A stretch of DNA of 64,000 nt, from the NCBI GenBank assembly GCA_002328585.1, contig DCUV01000042.1:1-64000 (forward strand), in the 5' to 3' direction. The stretch is from Spirochaetia bacterium UBA2205. GTDB taxonomy: Bacteria; Spirochaetota; UBA4802; UB4802. The notes under the pieces are model-generated. The model was not told the DNA's origin. It did not search any database and worked only from the letters and a program-made list of their open reading frames with translations. This document shows, one piece after another, positions 1 through 9,195 of the stretch (positions are counted from its first letter, which is position 1; every line of letters starts with the position of its first letter). The position numbers and the translations under genes are program-made.

Positions 1-598
1 CTGACACCTTTATGCAGTGCTTAAAAGGGTAAACATCGGGAGCCGGATAAACATCGGCTTTCATATTGTTCTTTTTTGCAACAAGGGGGAAAAGGATATT
101 TTTTGGGAATGGCAGATAGTCACCAATGGAAGCATAAATAATGTGTTTAATATTGGTGACAGAGCGAAGCTTAATCATGCGGTTTGCTAAAAGATCGATG
201 CACACTAAAACTTTTGCTCCAGAGTCAATAAACTGATATTCTAATTCCCTGTCGCTGTACAGAGGATTACACATTGCCACAATTCCGCCAAGCGTAATGG
301 TGGCATAGTATGCAACAACAGTTTGAATCATGTTGGGAAGCAGAATGGCTACCACATCACCTTTCCTTACTCCCAGAGAAGCAAGAAATGCTGCACATTT
401 TTTTATCATGGTATCAAGCTCGCTATAGGTTACTGTGTACCCTTCAAAGATTAAGGCGGTATGCTCAGGGAACTGGTTAACGCTGTTTTCCAGCATTTTG
501 TGGAGTGGAGTTTCATGGTATTGTATGGTGGGTGGTACACCCGGGTCATAATGTTTTAACCATGGTTTTGATTGGTATGGTGATTTCATATTTTTCAT
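1..598 (-). CDS. Long-chain acyl-CoA synthetase (AMP-forming), N-terminal part, cut by window edge
   Basis: Reading the minus strand from an ATG at 598 gives an uninterrupted frame to the window start (199 codons). The start has AGGAG about 8 bases upstream. The translation has the typical N-terminus of FadD-like AMP-forming ligases: an early YQSKPWLKHYD-type segment, HKMLENSVNQFPEHTALIFEG, a VTYSELD element, then LGVRKGDVVAILLPN and CNPLYSDRELEYQ. These enzymes activate fatty acids with ATP and CoA. The AMP-binding and catalytic P-loop motifs lie beyond the window, so chain length preference cannot be judged. A 3-hydroxyacyl-CoA dehydrogenase lies about 11 kb away, but there is no direct operon link. 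The family is clear; the exact substrate is not. Confidence 0.85.
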   Translation of the reverse strand, partial: MKNMKSPYQSKPWLKHYDPGVPPTIQYHETPLHKMLENSVNQFPEHTALIFEGYTVTYSELDTMIKKCAAFLASLGVRKGDVVAILLPNMIQTVVAYYATITLGGIVAMCNPLYSDRELEYQFIDSGAKVLVCIDLLANRMIKLRSVTNIKHIIYASIGDYLPFPKNILFPLVAKKNNMKADVYPAPDVYPFKHCIKVS

Positions 599-912
599 AC
601 AGTTGCTCTCCTAATTTGTATAGATATTATATTGTATTATAATTATATTAATTTGTATTTGTCAAGTATTAATAGTTAAGATTTATATGGATACTATGCA
701 AACAGAATAATGCTCTGACCCCAATCCGGTATTGGCAGGGAAGGTAGCTTCACCTTTTGAAGGCTATTTTGGCGGCTCAAGGACGTACTTTAACAGTAAC
801 TATCGCCCCAGCATACCTATTACCGTGCATAAGTATTTTCTGGAGTCAGGCTTTATTATGGAGGCATGCAAACTTGTGTGCCCGTGTCAGTGGCAGGATG
901 TAGTGCTAACCC
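599..912. other. Intergenic stretch with one copy of the 14-base repeat; no convincing gene
   Basis: Between the acyl-CoA ligase start and the nitroreductase end lie about 310 bases. The first part (620-700) is very AT-rich and probably holds the ligase promoter. From 730 a TTG-started plus-strand frame runs 101 codons, but it enters the nitroreductase gene antisense and matches no family I recognise. It may be a gene remnant. The 14-base word GCGATAGTTACTGT occurs here on the minus strand at 793-806. Confidence 0.4.
793..806 (-). repeat. Copy of the 14-base dispersed word GCGATAGTTACTGT
   Basis: Exact copy on the minus strand, one of four identical 14-base copies in the window. It lies between genes (or in a gene remnant). 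See the finding on this word. Confidence 0.7.
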
Positions 913-1467
913 TTAGACAAATACATTATGAAATGCAAACTCGTCCAGTGGTTTGCGCGGCGGCCGCTGTTGATCACTTTGCTTTTGCCAGTCAGTTAAA
1001 TTGTCATGCGTATGATCATCCTTTTTGCCAACGATGATAAGCGTGATAACGGTATATTCGTCAGGGATGTTACAAACCTCATGAACAGTTGGTTCATCAT
1101 ATCCTGCAATGGGATGCGCTACCAGTCCAAGTTCAGTGGCTTTTAACAACAACAGAGCTGTTGCCATTCCGGTGTCAAACTGATGATAGATGCGGTTTTT
1201 TAAGACACAATCATCCTTTTCTTTGCTGAGAACGGCAATTATCATTGACCCTTTCAATGCCCATTCATTCCCCTTTGCCAATGCTTTTTTAAGCTCTGAA
1301 AGCCTGTCAGGTTCATACACAAAAACAAAACGCCATGGCTGGTTATTGTAGCACGATGGGGCTAACGAGGCTGCTGATGCCAGTTCATCTATCAGCTCCT
1401 TGTTGATAGTAGCTGGTACAAGCGAATAGAAAGCTCGTCTTTTATTTATAGCTTCCTGAAGATTCAT
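913..1467 (-). CDS. Nitroreductase family protein
   Basis: A 184-residue FMN-dependent nitroreductase-fold protein. The N-terminus has the family signature: an early INKRRAFYSLV segment (the RRS/RxY FMN-contact region), then ASLAPSCYNNQPWRFVFV, where the N-N-Q-P-W-R stretch is the standard flavin-binding loop. A C-terminal GLVAHPIAGYDE followed by a hydrophobic VITLIIVGK strand also fits. Members use NAD(P)H to reduce nitro groups, quinones or unsaturated carbonyls, mostly in the cytosol as dimers. The ATG at 1467 has a strong GGAGG site upstream. The thiol peroxidase Bcp lies 15 bases upstream in the same direction, so the two probably form a small redox operon. The substrate is unknown. Confidence 0.88.
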   Translation of the reverse strand: MNLQEAINKRRAFYSLVPATINKELIDELASAASLAPSCYNNQPWRFVFVYEPDRLSELKKALAKGNEWALKGSMIIAVLSKEKDDCVLKNRIYHQFDTGMATALLLLKATELGLVAHPIAGYDEPTVHEVCNIPDEYTVITLIIVGKKDDHTHDNLTDWQKQSDQQRPPRKPLDEFAFHNVFV

Positions 1468-1482
1468 ACATACCTCCTGATG

Positions 1483-1956
1483 TTATAAAAAAGATTGTAA
1501 TGTCTGTAAAACCTCTTCAACATGTCCGGGAACTTTTACCTTTCGCCAAACTGCTCTGACAGCGCCGTCTGGATCTATCAAAAAAGTACTGCGTTCTATT
1601 CCCCAAAAGCTTTTGCCATACATGCTCTTCTTTTTCCATACGTCATACGCTTTTGCAGCTTTTTGCTCTGTGTCCGATAGTAATATAAGATTGAGGTTGT
1701 GTTTATCATAAAATCGGCAATGGCTCTGCGGGCTATCAGGGCTTATACCGATAACTATCGCATTATACTGTTTAAACTGTTCTATGCTTTTTGTAAAATC
1801 AATTGCCTCCAGGGTGCATCCCTGTGTATCATCTTTAGGATAAAAATAAACCACAACCCATTTCCCTTTAAGATCATTGATGTCTAGGATGTTGTTGTCC
1901 TTATCGGGTAGTTGTATTGCAGGTGCTGTTTTATTTAAAAGTTTATCTGGTTTCAT
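1483..1956 (-). CDS. bcp: Thiol peroxidase of the Bcp/PrxQ family
   Basis: A peroxiredoxin of about 157 residues that reduces hydrogen peroxide and organic hydroperoxides with thioredoxin-type donors. The motif YFYPKDDTQGCTLEA carries the peroxidatic cysteine. The usual resolving cysteine five residues later is absent (sequence GCTLEAIDF), so it may be a one-Cys type or use a different partner; another Cys is seen in SHCRFYDKH. GISPDSPQSH and LLSDTE are further family marks. The frame stays open to 1992, but GAGGAG sits 8 bases before the ATG at 1956 and the homologous region begins there, so I take that start. The next gene in the same direction is a nitroreductase. Confidence 0.9.
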   Translation of the reverse strand: MKPDKLLNKTAPAIQLPDKDNNILDINDLKGKWVVVYFYPKDDTQGCTLEAIDFTKSIEQFKQYNAIVIGISPDSPQSHCRFYDKHNLNLILLSDTEQKAAKAYDVWKKKSMYGKSFWGIERSTFLIDPDGAVRAVWRKVKVPGHVEEVLQTLQSFL

Positions 1957-2079
1957 GCCACACTCCTCAGTATACAATTTTACTGTGACCATTGTAACAT
2001 TATTATTATTTTAAAGCATCCTCTAAAATACTACTAAATCAATCGCATGTCAATAGGGATTTTAAAAAATTATAAGCAC

Positions 2080-2136
2080 TTGACAAAATATTTTTTGTGT
2101 TCGATAGTTGCTCTATAAAGATAACTATCTATAGAG
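2080..2136 (+). promoter_or_regulatory. Probable sigma-70 type promoter with two interleaved inverted repeats
   Basis: TTGACA (2080-2085) is followed 17 bases later by GATAGT (2103-2108), a passable -10 element. Over and after it lie two interleaved inverted repeats: GATAGTT (2103-2109) with AACTATC (2123-2129), and CTCTATA (2111-2117) with TATAGAG (2130-2136). The gene start is at 2157. This could be a promoter plus operator, or a structured 5' leader. Inferred from sequence only. Confidence 0.45.
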
Positions 2137-2156
2137 AGAGATTAAGTGAGGAAATA

Positions 2157-4784
2157 ATGAAATTGCATATTTTTATGATATCGGTGGTTTTATTATGCTC
2201 TGTCACCACTGCTTTTGCCTTTACTGATGGCAGTGACCTGATGCTGCTCAGCGGGAGTGCAAGCATGCTGGGAAGGGCAGATACTGGTGTTGCTTCCTTT
2301 GGCTCTGACACCTTCATTACCAACCCGGCTGCACTTGCAAAGGAGGAGCGTTTTACTGGCTCGGTAAACTACGGCAGCATGCTTTTTGATTACTATAATC
2401 CATCGGTTGTCATAGGATTGCCCACTTCGTATGGTGTCATAGGAGGTATGTTCCGCTCCATGAATGGCTCTGACACCCTGAATGGCTATCAGTTTGCGCT
2501 GGGTGGTGCAAAAGAGTTTACACGGCGTTTATCGGCTGGTGCATCGTTTACATTTTTGTATGGTGATGGTCCCTCGTCAGGCGCATACTTTGCAGGTATT
2601 AATATTGGGAGTATCTATCAAACAACAATCAATGCTGAGATTGGCCGTGGATTTGGGCTATATTATCCATTGTTGGGTTTTGCTGTGCAGGCTGGCTTAC
2701 CTTTTGGCAGTGATGATGATTTTTCTGATTGTAATCAGATTACCGCTGGATATACCCTTCCGTTTTTTAAACGTGACGATATTAGTATAAGCCTTTTTAA
2801 TGATTTTTCCTTTTTACAGTATGATGACATTGCGGTTAAAGTTGGCTTTGAAGGTATATACCAGGGAAAATATATTGCACGTATAGGATTTATGGCTCCA
2901 CAACCGTATGACTATGCAGATGTTACGTTAGGAGCCGGATATAGATTATCCGGTGATACGTATAAAGCAGAGTTTAATTACGCACTTGTTCATTATAAAA
3001 AAGCCGATTTTGTACATTATATTGGCACGCAGATACGGTATGGAAGATTGGACAAAGAACCCCCACTGACAGGTATTACGGCAAGTGAACGCTACATTTC
3101 ACCCAACACTGACGGCGTTAAAGACTTTGTATTGTTTAATCTATCAGTTTCGGATGCAAGTAAGATTGGCGGATGGCGGCTGCAAATACGGGATGACACC
3201 GGTAAAGTAGTAAAAGAATACCGCATCAGCGAGCGCGATGTTGAAGAGTTGTTAACAATAAAAGGGTTCATCAATAAACTGTGGGCAAAGAAGGAATCGG
3301 CAATGGTTCCTCAGACAATATTCTGGGATGGTACCGATAACAACAACCAGGTTGTTCCTGATGGCGATTATGTATATGCATTTTTAGCATGGGATGAGCG
3401 GGATAACATATCACCGGATATCACCGGTGTTGTGACCGTTGATACAACAACCCCCGAAATTGAGGTAACCGTAGAGGATAGATTTTTCTCGCCCAATAAT
3501 GATGGGCGCAAAGATACCTTAAAAATTAATCAATTGGTCAAGACACAATCACATGACGAGTGGCAGGCTGTATTTGTTGATACTGCAGGGAAAGCTGTAA
3601 AAAAATATGCATGGCGTGGGAATGAAGTGCCAAAGGGTGTGGTGTGGGATGGGAAAGATGATAGTGGCAATGATGTTCCTGAAGGGTTATATACCTATCA
3701 GATTCAATGTACCGATTATGCTGGCAATAAGGCGTTTGCAACAATACGCGAAATCAGCCTTACCCGTCAGTATCAAACGGTTGATATTGTTGCATCGTTA
3801 GAATACTTTTCGCATCGGCTTCACAGCTCCATACTGTTTACTCCAGCGGTTTCTGACACAAAAGATCTTGTTTCATGGCAGTTTACTATAACCAGTGAAA
3901 AGGATAAGGTGGTTTATCAAACTAAGGGGCAAACAGTACCAAAAACTATTAGCTGGGATGGTAAATCAGAAAAGGGTGATAGGCTTTCAGATGGTATTTA
4001 CACCTATACCTTCAGTGCCGAGTATTTAAGCGGCAATAATCCACGTTCGTTTGCAAAGTCATTTATTGTTGATAGCACACCTCCTGATGTTGAGCTATCG
4101 TATACGCCAAAGCTATTCTCACCCGATGGCGATGGTGAAGATGATATCCTTACCATTAATCCGTCTATTAAGGACAATGCAGGCATTAAACGATGGGATA
4201 TTACTATCTATGCTCCTGCAGGGTATGTTTTCAAAACATTTAAAGGGTCAGAGCCTCCTGCTGAGATCAAATGGGATGGCATAGGTGCCGGCAATGAACT
4301 GGTGGAATCCGCTGCGGATTATTTTATAGAACTATCTGCCACAGATATAACTGGCAATACAGCAAAAACAAAACGGATTAAGCTTCCTATTGATGTTCTG
4401 GTGATGGTGACAGAGCGTGGACTAAAAATACGTATCAGCAATATTGAATTTGCCTTTGACAGTGCAAAGCTAACCGGCAAAGCATTTCCTATTTTAAACA
4501 GGGTTGTGGAGATATTACATAAATATGAAAAATACAATGTTGTGATTGAAGGGCATACTGATGACATCGGCGAGGAGCAGTATAATCTAAAGCTGTCCGA
4601 AGACAGGGCAAAATCGGTTATGGATTATCTTATCAGCAAAGGGATTGATAAGAAGCGATTGACCTCACGCGGTATGGGCGAAACATCACCATTTTTGCCC
4701 AACACCAGCGTTGAAAACAGACGGCGTAATCGCAGGGTTGAATTTTTGTTGCTGAAGCCTGATACTATGGTTCAGGAACAATGA
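2157..4784 (+). CDS. Large envelope protein: barrel-like N-terminus, Ig-like repeats, C-terminal OmpA domain
   Basis: A protein of about 875 residues. The ATG at 2157 is preceded by GTGAGGAAATA and followed by a signal peptide (MKLHIFMISVVLLC to about residue 22); an upstream in-frame start is less likely. Residues about 25-300 look like a PorV/UPF0164-type outer-membrane barrel with many alternating strands. Three or more FlgD/gliding-type Ig-like units follow, each opening with an SPNxDGxxD calcium-loop-like motif (SPNTDGVKDF, SPNNDGRKDT, SPDGDGEDDI). The last 110 residues are an OmpA peptidoglycan-binding domain (VIEGHTDDIGEEQYNLKLSEDRA, then RRRNRRVEF). It probably tethers the outer membrane to the cell wall. 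A HAD phosphatase follows 4 bases downstream. Confidence 0.85.
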   Translation: MKLHIFMISVVLLCSVTTAFAFTDGSDLMLLSGSASMLGRADTGVASFGSDTFITNPAALAKEERFTGSVNYGSMLFDYYNPSVVIGLPTSYGVIGGMFRSMNGSDTLNGYQFALGGAKEFTRRLSAGASFTFLYGDGPSSGAYFAGINIGSIYQTTINAEIGRGFGLYYPLLGFAVQAGLPFGSDDDFSDCNQITAGYTLPFFKRDDISISLFNDFSFLQYDDIAVKVGFEGIYQGKYIARIGFMAPQPYDYADVTLGAGYRLSGDTYKAEFNYALVHYKKADFVHYIGTQIRYGRLDKEPPLTGITASERYISPNTDGVKDFVLFNLSVSDASKIGGWRLQIRDDTGKVVKEYRISERDVEELLTIKGFINKLWAKKESAMVPQTIFWDGTDNNNQVVPDGDYVYAFLAWDERDNISPDITGVVTVDTTTPEIEVTVEDRFFSPNNDGRKDTLKINQLVKTQSHDEWQAVFVDTAGKAVKKYAWRGNEVPKGVVWDGKDDSGNDVPEGLYTYQIQCTDYAGNKAFATIREISLTRQYQTVDIVASLEYFSHRLHSSILFTPAVSDTKDLVSWQFTITSEKDKVVYQTKGQTVPKTISWDGKSEKGDRLSDGIYTYTFSAEYLSGNNPRSFAKSFIVDSTPPDVELSYTPKLFSPDGDGEDDILTINPSIKDNAGIKRWDITIYAPAGYVFKTFKGSEPPAEIKWDGIGAGNELVESAADYFIELSATDITGNTAKTKRIKLPIDVLVMVTERGLKIRISNIEFAFDSAKLTGKAFPILNRVVEILHKYEKYNVVIEGHTDDIGEEQYNLKLSEDRAKSVMDYLISKGIDKKRLTSRGMGETSPFLPNTSVENRRRNRRVEFLLLKPDTMVQEQ

Positions 4785-4788
4785 TACA

Positions 4789-5559
4789 ATGGCAAGGTTG
4801 ATAGTTTTTTCGGATATTGACGGGACTATACTGGATTTAAAAAGGTATTCTTTTGAAAAATCGCTGCTGGCAATACAAAGGCTTGTTACTATGGATATCC
4901 CTCTTGTTCTGGTATCCAGCAAAACGCATTCTGAAATAATGAAGCTGTGCGGTGCACTGGGTTTGCACAATCCCTTTGTTTTTGAAAACGGTGCAGGTAT
5001 TGGTTTTGCTGATGGCAGCTATATATTGCTGGGAAAAGATGTACAGGAACTATCGAACCATAAAACTATGATACGTGCTATGGTAAGTAATTGTATATGG
5101 GCTGACGATATCCCGGTTCATGAGCTATCGTTTTATACTGGGCTATCACATGAGGATGTTGCCCTGATGCTCCAGCGGAAGGCATCTTTGTTGTTTATGG
5201 CAGAGCAATTGCCTGCAACCATTGACAGCATCAATAACAGTATTGGTGATTATGGCATTGCCATTACAACAGGAGGAAAATTTTTTACGGTGCAGGATAG
5301 TCAGGTTAATAAGGGCGGGGCAGTACAGTACATCAAAGACCTTTTTCAAAAAAGATATGATGATATGTACACCATTGGAATAGGCGATGGCTATAACGAT
5401 ATCGATATGTTCAATGCTGTTGATGAGGCATATTTTGTTGGCGATGATACGCTATTCAGCAGCATCAAAGGACAGTGCAATAAGGTTATAATGACACAGC
5501 GAAAAGGTCCCGATGGGTTTTCTGATATCATAAATACGATAACACAACCTAATCGCTGA
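4789..5559 (+). CDS. HAD-superfamily phosphatase, mannosyl-3-phosphoglycerate phosphatase-like
   Basis: A 256-residue HAD IIB-type phosphatase. Motif I is FSDIDGTI with the catalytic Asp pair near residues 9-11. Motif II is the VLVSSKTHSE region, and motif III/IV is GDGYNDIDMFNAVD near the C-terminus. PFVFENGAGI is typical of the mannosyl-3-phosphoglycerate phosphatase (MpgP) branch, which makes mannosylglycerate, a compatible solute. No mannosyl-3-phosphoglycerate synthase is visible nearby, so the substrate is uncertain; sucrose-phosphate or other sugar-phosphate phosphatases are possible. The ATG is 4 bases after the stop of the OmpA protein, suggesting translational coupling. The 3' end overlaps a small minus-strand gene by 11 bases. 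Confidence 0.78.
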   Translation: MARLIVFSDIDGTILDLKRYSFEKSLLAIQRLVTMDIPLVLVSSKTHSEIMKLCGALGLHNPFVFENGAGIGFADGSYILLGKDVQELSNHKTMIRAMVSNCIWADDIPVHELSFYTGLSHEDVALMLQRKASLLFMAEQLPATIDSINNSIGDYGIAITTGGKFFTVQDSQVNKGGAVQYIKDLFQKRYDDMYTIGIGDGYNDIDMFNAVDEAYFVGDDTLFSSIKGQCNKVIMTQRKGPDGFSDIINTITQPNR

Positions 5560-5689
5560 CCTGAACATGCTGCTCTACATAGCTATCAAATTCTTCACGT
5601 GTCATTTTGTCCTTGTACAACTGCCACATCACTTCTTTTAATTCGTCTAATGTTTCAAACTTAGCGCCGTCAAGCTTATAATGTGCCAT
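5549..5689 (-). CDS. Small conserved-looking hypothetical protein, 46 residues
   Basis: A minus-strand frame from an ATG at 5689 to a TAG at 5549-5551. AAAGGGA lies about 8 bases upstream as a ribosome binding site. The product begins MAHYKLDGAKFETLDELKEV and ends in an acidic, helical segment (MTREEFDSYVEQ). Composition is amphipathic and soluble, with no signal peptide or membrane segment. It ends convergently inside the last codons of the HAD phosphatase. I do not recognise a family. The good ribosome binding site, codon use and placement in an otherwise empty gap argue that it is real. Confidence 0.6.
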   Translation of the reverse strand: MAHYKLDGAKFETLDELKEVMWQLYKDKMTREEFDSYVEQHVQVSD

Positions 5690-5852
5690 ACGTCATGTCC
5701 CTTTTAACCATAATTATTCTATGAATTATTCTGATTGATCAGAATTAGTTCTTTACAATCACGGTGCCACTATAAAATTTAGCACAAAATATTCCATAAA
5801 AAAATATTTGAAATATTCTTGTTAGCTTTTTATTGTATAATGGGATTAAAGA

Positions 5853-8800
5853 ATGAAAAGATATATAACTATAAACATTTTACTATTATTATTTCTATGT
5901 GCGATAGTTCCCGGTGGATTATGTCAAACATTATATATTGATGACACCTTCACATTTTCTGAAGCAGGATTACACCTTAACTATTTAACCGGGGTTGATC
6001 CTGCCACAGGAATCGATGAAATTGTTAAGCGGTACAACAACCACGAATTTAAACCATCAACAACATTACGCCCATCATTTGGCTATTCAACACAGTGCTT
6101 ATGGCTTAGCCTGACAGTAACCAATACCACATCGCTGCCGGTGCAATGGTTGCTGGAGTATGATTATCCACTTATTGATGCCATTACCCTGTACATTCCC
6201 CATGACTATTCATTTACTGCAATACAGACAGGCGATAAACTGCCATTTTCATACAGGCAATTTCCTTATCGTACCTTTGTATTCCCGATAGTACAGAAGC
6301 CGGGTACAATCACCTATTTTGTGCGGGTGCAGTCGCAGGGCTCGCTGGTGATGCCTTTAAAAGCGTGGACTCTCCCTGCATTTGAAGAAATGCTGAATGA
6401 AACGCTTCCTTTTATATGGATGCACTATGGTTTGATGATTGGACTATTTTTCTATAACTTGTTTTTATATATAATGGTGCGGGATAAAAGCTTTTTATAC
6501 CTTGTATTATTTATTGTTGGAGTTACCCTTTTTGCAATGGCAAATAATGGTATTGCTGCACAATATCTATGGCCGGAAAGCACATGGTGGGGAAATGTGT
6601 GTCATCCCTTTTTTATCTTTTTTGCAATGGTTGGAATAGTTTTATTTACACGGGAGTTCTTAAATTTACCGGTTGTAATACCTGCCCTGGGCACAGTTTT
6701 ACTTATAATGGCAATTGTGACTGCTGCATGTGGTATTATCCCCTTTGTGGCGCCTTTCTACTATGCAACGCAGATTTCTGTTTTAATGGCAGCTATTGAA
6801 GCTGTTATTGTCATTACAGCAGGGATTGTTGCACAGATTAAAAAAGTAAGGGAGGCTCTGTATTTTAATGTTGCTACGTTAAGCTTTGTAGCAGGTGTCA
6901 TTTTAATTGTATTGCGCTCGTTTGGTGTTTTAGGAGATAACTTCTTTACGGCATGGGGGTATCAGTTAGGCTCTTCAGCAATGGTTATATTGTTTTCATT
7001 GGGGATTGCTGATAAGGTTAACACCTGGCGCAAGGATAAAGAGCGTGCTCTGTCACAGCTTGCAACCTCAGAGGCAAAGTACCGTACTCTGGTTGAAAAT
7101 GCACATGATGGCATCATGCTTGTTCAGGACTGGAACATAGTATATAGTAACAATGCACTTGCACGGATGCTGGGATATACCGTTGAAGAATTATTAAATA
7201 AGAATATCAATGTTATCACTGCTGATTCATCGTTGGGGCGGGAAGTATTAATACAATATGAAAACAGGATGCTTGGTAAAACAGCCAAACTGCAGTATGA
7301 AGCGCAGTTGAAGCGCAAAACAGGTACCGTTATGGATGTATTGATCTCAGCACAGAAGGTTATACTGGATGGTATATCTACAAGCATTGCTATCATTACC
7401 GATATATCTTCCTTAAAAGAGGCTCACTACACAATACAACAACAATATGAGGAGATACAATCTCAATATGAAGAACTGGAAGCAATGAATGAAGAGATGG
7501 TGCGCACGCACTATGAGCTTACTGAAGCCACCCATAATTTAGAGGAGGAGAAAGAGCGTCTCCATGCTACGTTGCGTTCTATATATGATGCCGTTATTGC
7601 AACAGATATACAGGGTAATATAATTATTATTAATGCACGCGCTGAGCAACTTTTAGGGAATATAAGTACTGAAGTTATAGGGGATCAGTTTGTTACTGTA
7701 TTTCCCCTGCGATACACTACCAGGGAAGCATTTAAAAATCCGGTGAATGAGATATTACGCTATGGATTACTTGATACTGCTGGAGAACCACTGGTATTGC
7801 AGTTGCATACAAAAGAAATCATTGTAGAGTTATCAGGCGCTCCCATCTATGTGGAAGGAAAGATCATTGGGACTGTCATAGTACTGCATGATATTACCCA
7901 GCAGTACTGGCTGGAAAAAGAGATGCACAAAATAAGTAAATTAGAATCACTCAGTATTTTAGCTGGCGGCATTGCTCATGATTTTAATAATCTATTGACT
8001 GCTATTATTGGAAATGTATCAATTTTGAAGATGAAACTGTCTGATAATATAGCATATCAAAAGTATATTGAAAGGATTGAAAATGCAGCTCAACGCGCTG
8101 TTGATCTGACAAAGCAGCTTTTAACCTTTTCTAAGGGTGGCGAACCAATAAAAGCGGTTGCTTCGCTGGAACAGTTGATTACCGATACAACACAATTTGT
8201 TTTTTCAGGATCAAATGTTCGGTGTGATCTTGATGTTCAGCCTGATTTATGGAACTGTGAAGTAGATATTGGTCAGATAAGCCAGGTTTTTCAAAATATT
8301 ATGATAAATGCCATGCAATCAATGCCACAGGGGGGCATTGTCAGGATTATAGCGCATAATTATGTCTACGATGGCAAATCCCAAAAACCACTTTTACCGG
8401 GGGATTATATTGCCATAACCATTAAGGACGAAGGCATAGGTATACCAAAAGAAAATTTGTCCAAAATATTTGATCCATTTTTTACCACAAAAGAGCATGG
8501 CAGCGGATTGGGGCTTGCTACAAGTTATTCAATAATCAAGCGGCATGGAGGTTATATTGAGGTTACCTCCGATGCAGGGAAAGGTTCGGAATTTATTATC
8601 TATTTGCATGCAACCCATGAAAAAAATGAAGAAAAAAAAGAAAAACCAGCAAGCATTGATTCATACGAAGGTAAAATTTTGTTGATGGATGATGATTTTA
8701 CCATCTATGAAGTAGTTTCGCATATGCTGGATATATATGGATTTGCGGTTGACTGGGTAGAATCTGGTGAAAAGGCAATTACTAAATATCAAACGTCGTT

Positions 8801-9044
8801 TGATGGTAATAATCCCTATGATATTGTTATCATGGATTTAACGGTGCCCGGTGCTATGGGAGGAGCGCAGGCTACAAAAGAAATTCTAAGGATTAATCCT
8901 GATGCAAAGGTTATCGTATCAAGCGGTTATTCAAATGATCCAATAATGTCGCATTACAAAGAATATGGATTTAAAGGCGTTATTGCCAAACCATACCGTA
9001 TAGAAGAGATCATGAATGTAATAAATGAACTCATGAAGCAGTAA
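5853..9044 (+). CDS. Hybrid sensor histidine kinase with 7TMR-DISM sensor, two PAS domains and receiver
   Basis: A 1063-residue membrane kinase. In order: signal peptide (about 1-25); an extracellular 7TMR-DISMED2-type sensor (about 30-165); seven hydrophobic segments (about 190-385, 7TMR-DISM 7TM); PAS 1 (about 410-525, AKYRTLVENAHDGIMLV); a coiled coil rich in EEIQSQYEELEAMNEE; PAS 2 (about 575-690); HisKA with phospho-acceptor His709 in LAGGIAHDFNNLL; an HATPase with DEGIGIPKENL and GSGLGLATSYSIIKRHGG; and a receiver with phospho-acceptor Asp995 in IVIMDLTVPGAMGG. It probably senses an external carbohydrate-like ligand and passes phosphate to its own receiver, then to an unlinked partner. 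It stands alone: no output regulator is adjacent. The ribosome binding site is weak. Confidence 0.93.
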   Translation: MKRYITINILLLLFLCAIVPGGLCQTLYIDDTFTFSEAGLHLNYLTGVDPATGIDEIVKRYNNHEFKPSTTLRPSFGYSTQCLWLSLTVTNTTSLPVQWLLEYDYPLIDAITLYIPHDYSFTAIQTGDKLPFSYRQFPYRTFVFPIVQKPGTITYFVRVQSQGSLVMPLKAWTLPAFEEMLNETLPFIWMHYGLMIGLFFYNLFLYIMVRDKSFLYLVLFIVGVTLFAMANNGIAAQYLWPESTWWGNVCHPFFIFFAMVGIVLFTREFLNLPVVIPALGTVLLIMAIVTAACGIIPFVAPFYYATQISVLMAAIEAVIVITAGIVAQIKKVREALYFNVATLSFVAGVILIVLRSFGVLGDNFFTAWGYQLGSSAMVILFSLGIADKVNTWRKDKERALSQLATSEAKYRTLVENAHDGIMLVQDWNIVYSNNALARMLGYTVEELLNKNINVITADSSLGREVLIQYENRMLGKTAKLQYEAQLKRKTGTVMDVLISAQKVILDGISTSIAIITDISSLKEAHYTIQQQYEEIQSQYEELEAMNEEMVRTHYELTEATHNLEEEKERLHATLRSIYDAVIATDIQGNIIIINARAEQLLGNISTEVIGDQFVTVFPLRYTTREAFKNPVNEILRYGLLDTAGEPLVLQLHTKEIIVELSGAPIYVEGKIIGTVIVLHDITQQYWLEKEMHKISKLESLSILAGGIAHDFNNLLTAIIGNVSILKMKLSDNIAYQKYIERIENAAQRAVDLTKQLLTFSKGGEPIKAVASLEQLITDTTQFVFSGSNVRCDLDVQPDLWNCEVDIGQISQVFQNIMINAMQSMPQGGIVRIIAHNYVYDGKSQKPLLPGDYIAITIKDEGIGIPKENLSKIFDPFFTTKEHGSGLGLATSYSIIKRHGGYIEVTSDAGKGSEFIIYLHATHEKNEEKKEKPASIDSYEGKILLMDDDFTIYEVVSHMLDIYGFAVDWVESGEKAITKYQTSFDGNNPYDIVIMDLTVPGAMGGAQATKEILRINPDAKVIVSSGYSNDPIMSHYKEYGFKGVIAKPYRIEEIMNVINELMKQ

Positions 9045-9195
9045 AAATTTTATGCAACCCATCCGATAACTATAGTGTACTATAGTATGCAACGGCAGTT
9101 ATAATTTTTACTGGCGATAGTTTTAGAGGATAAAGTTATAGTACAAGGAACTATCGCACATATATGAATAAAACATTGTAGCATAGGAACACAGT

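Noticed and set aside
732..1037. Plus-strand 101-codon frame with TTG start before and across the nitroreductase end
   Set aside because: It runs antisense into a clear gene, has no strong ribosome binding site and matches no family I know. It might be a gene remnant, so it is only mentioned in the intergenic entry.
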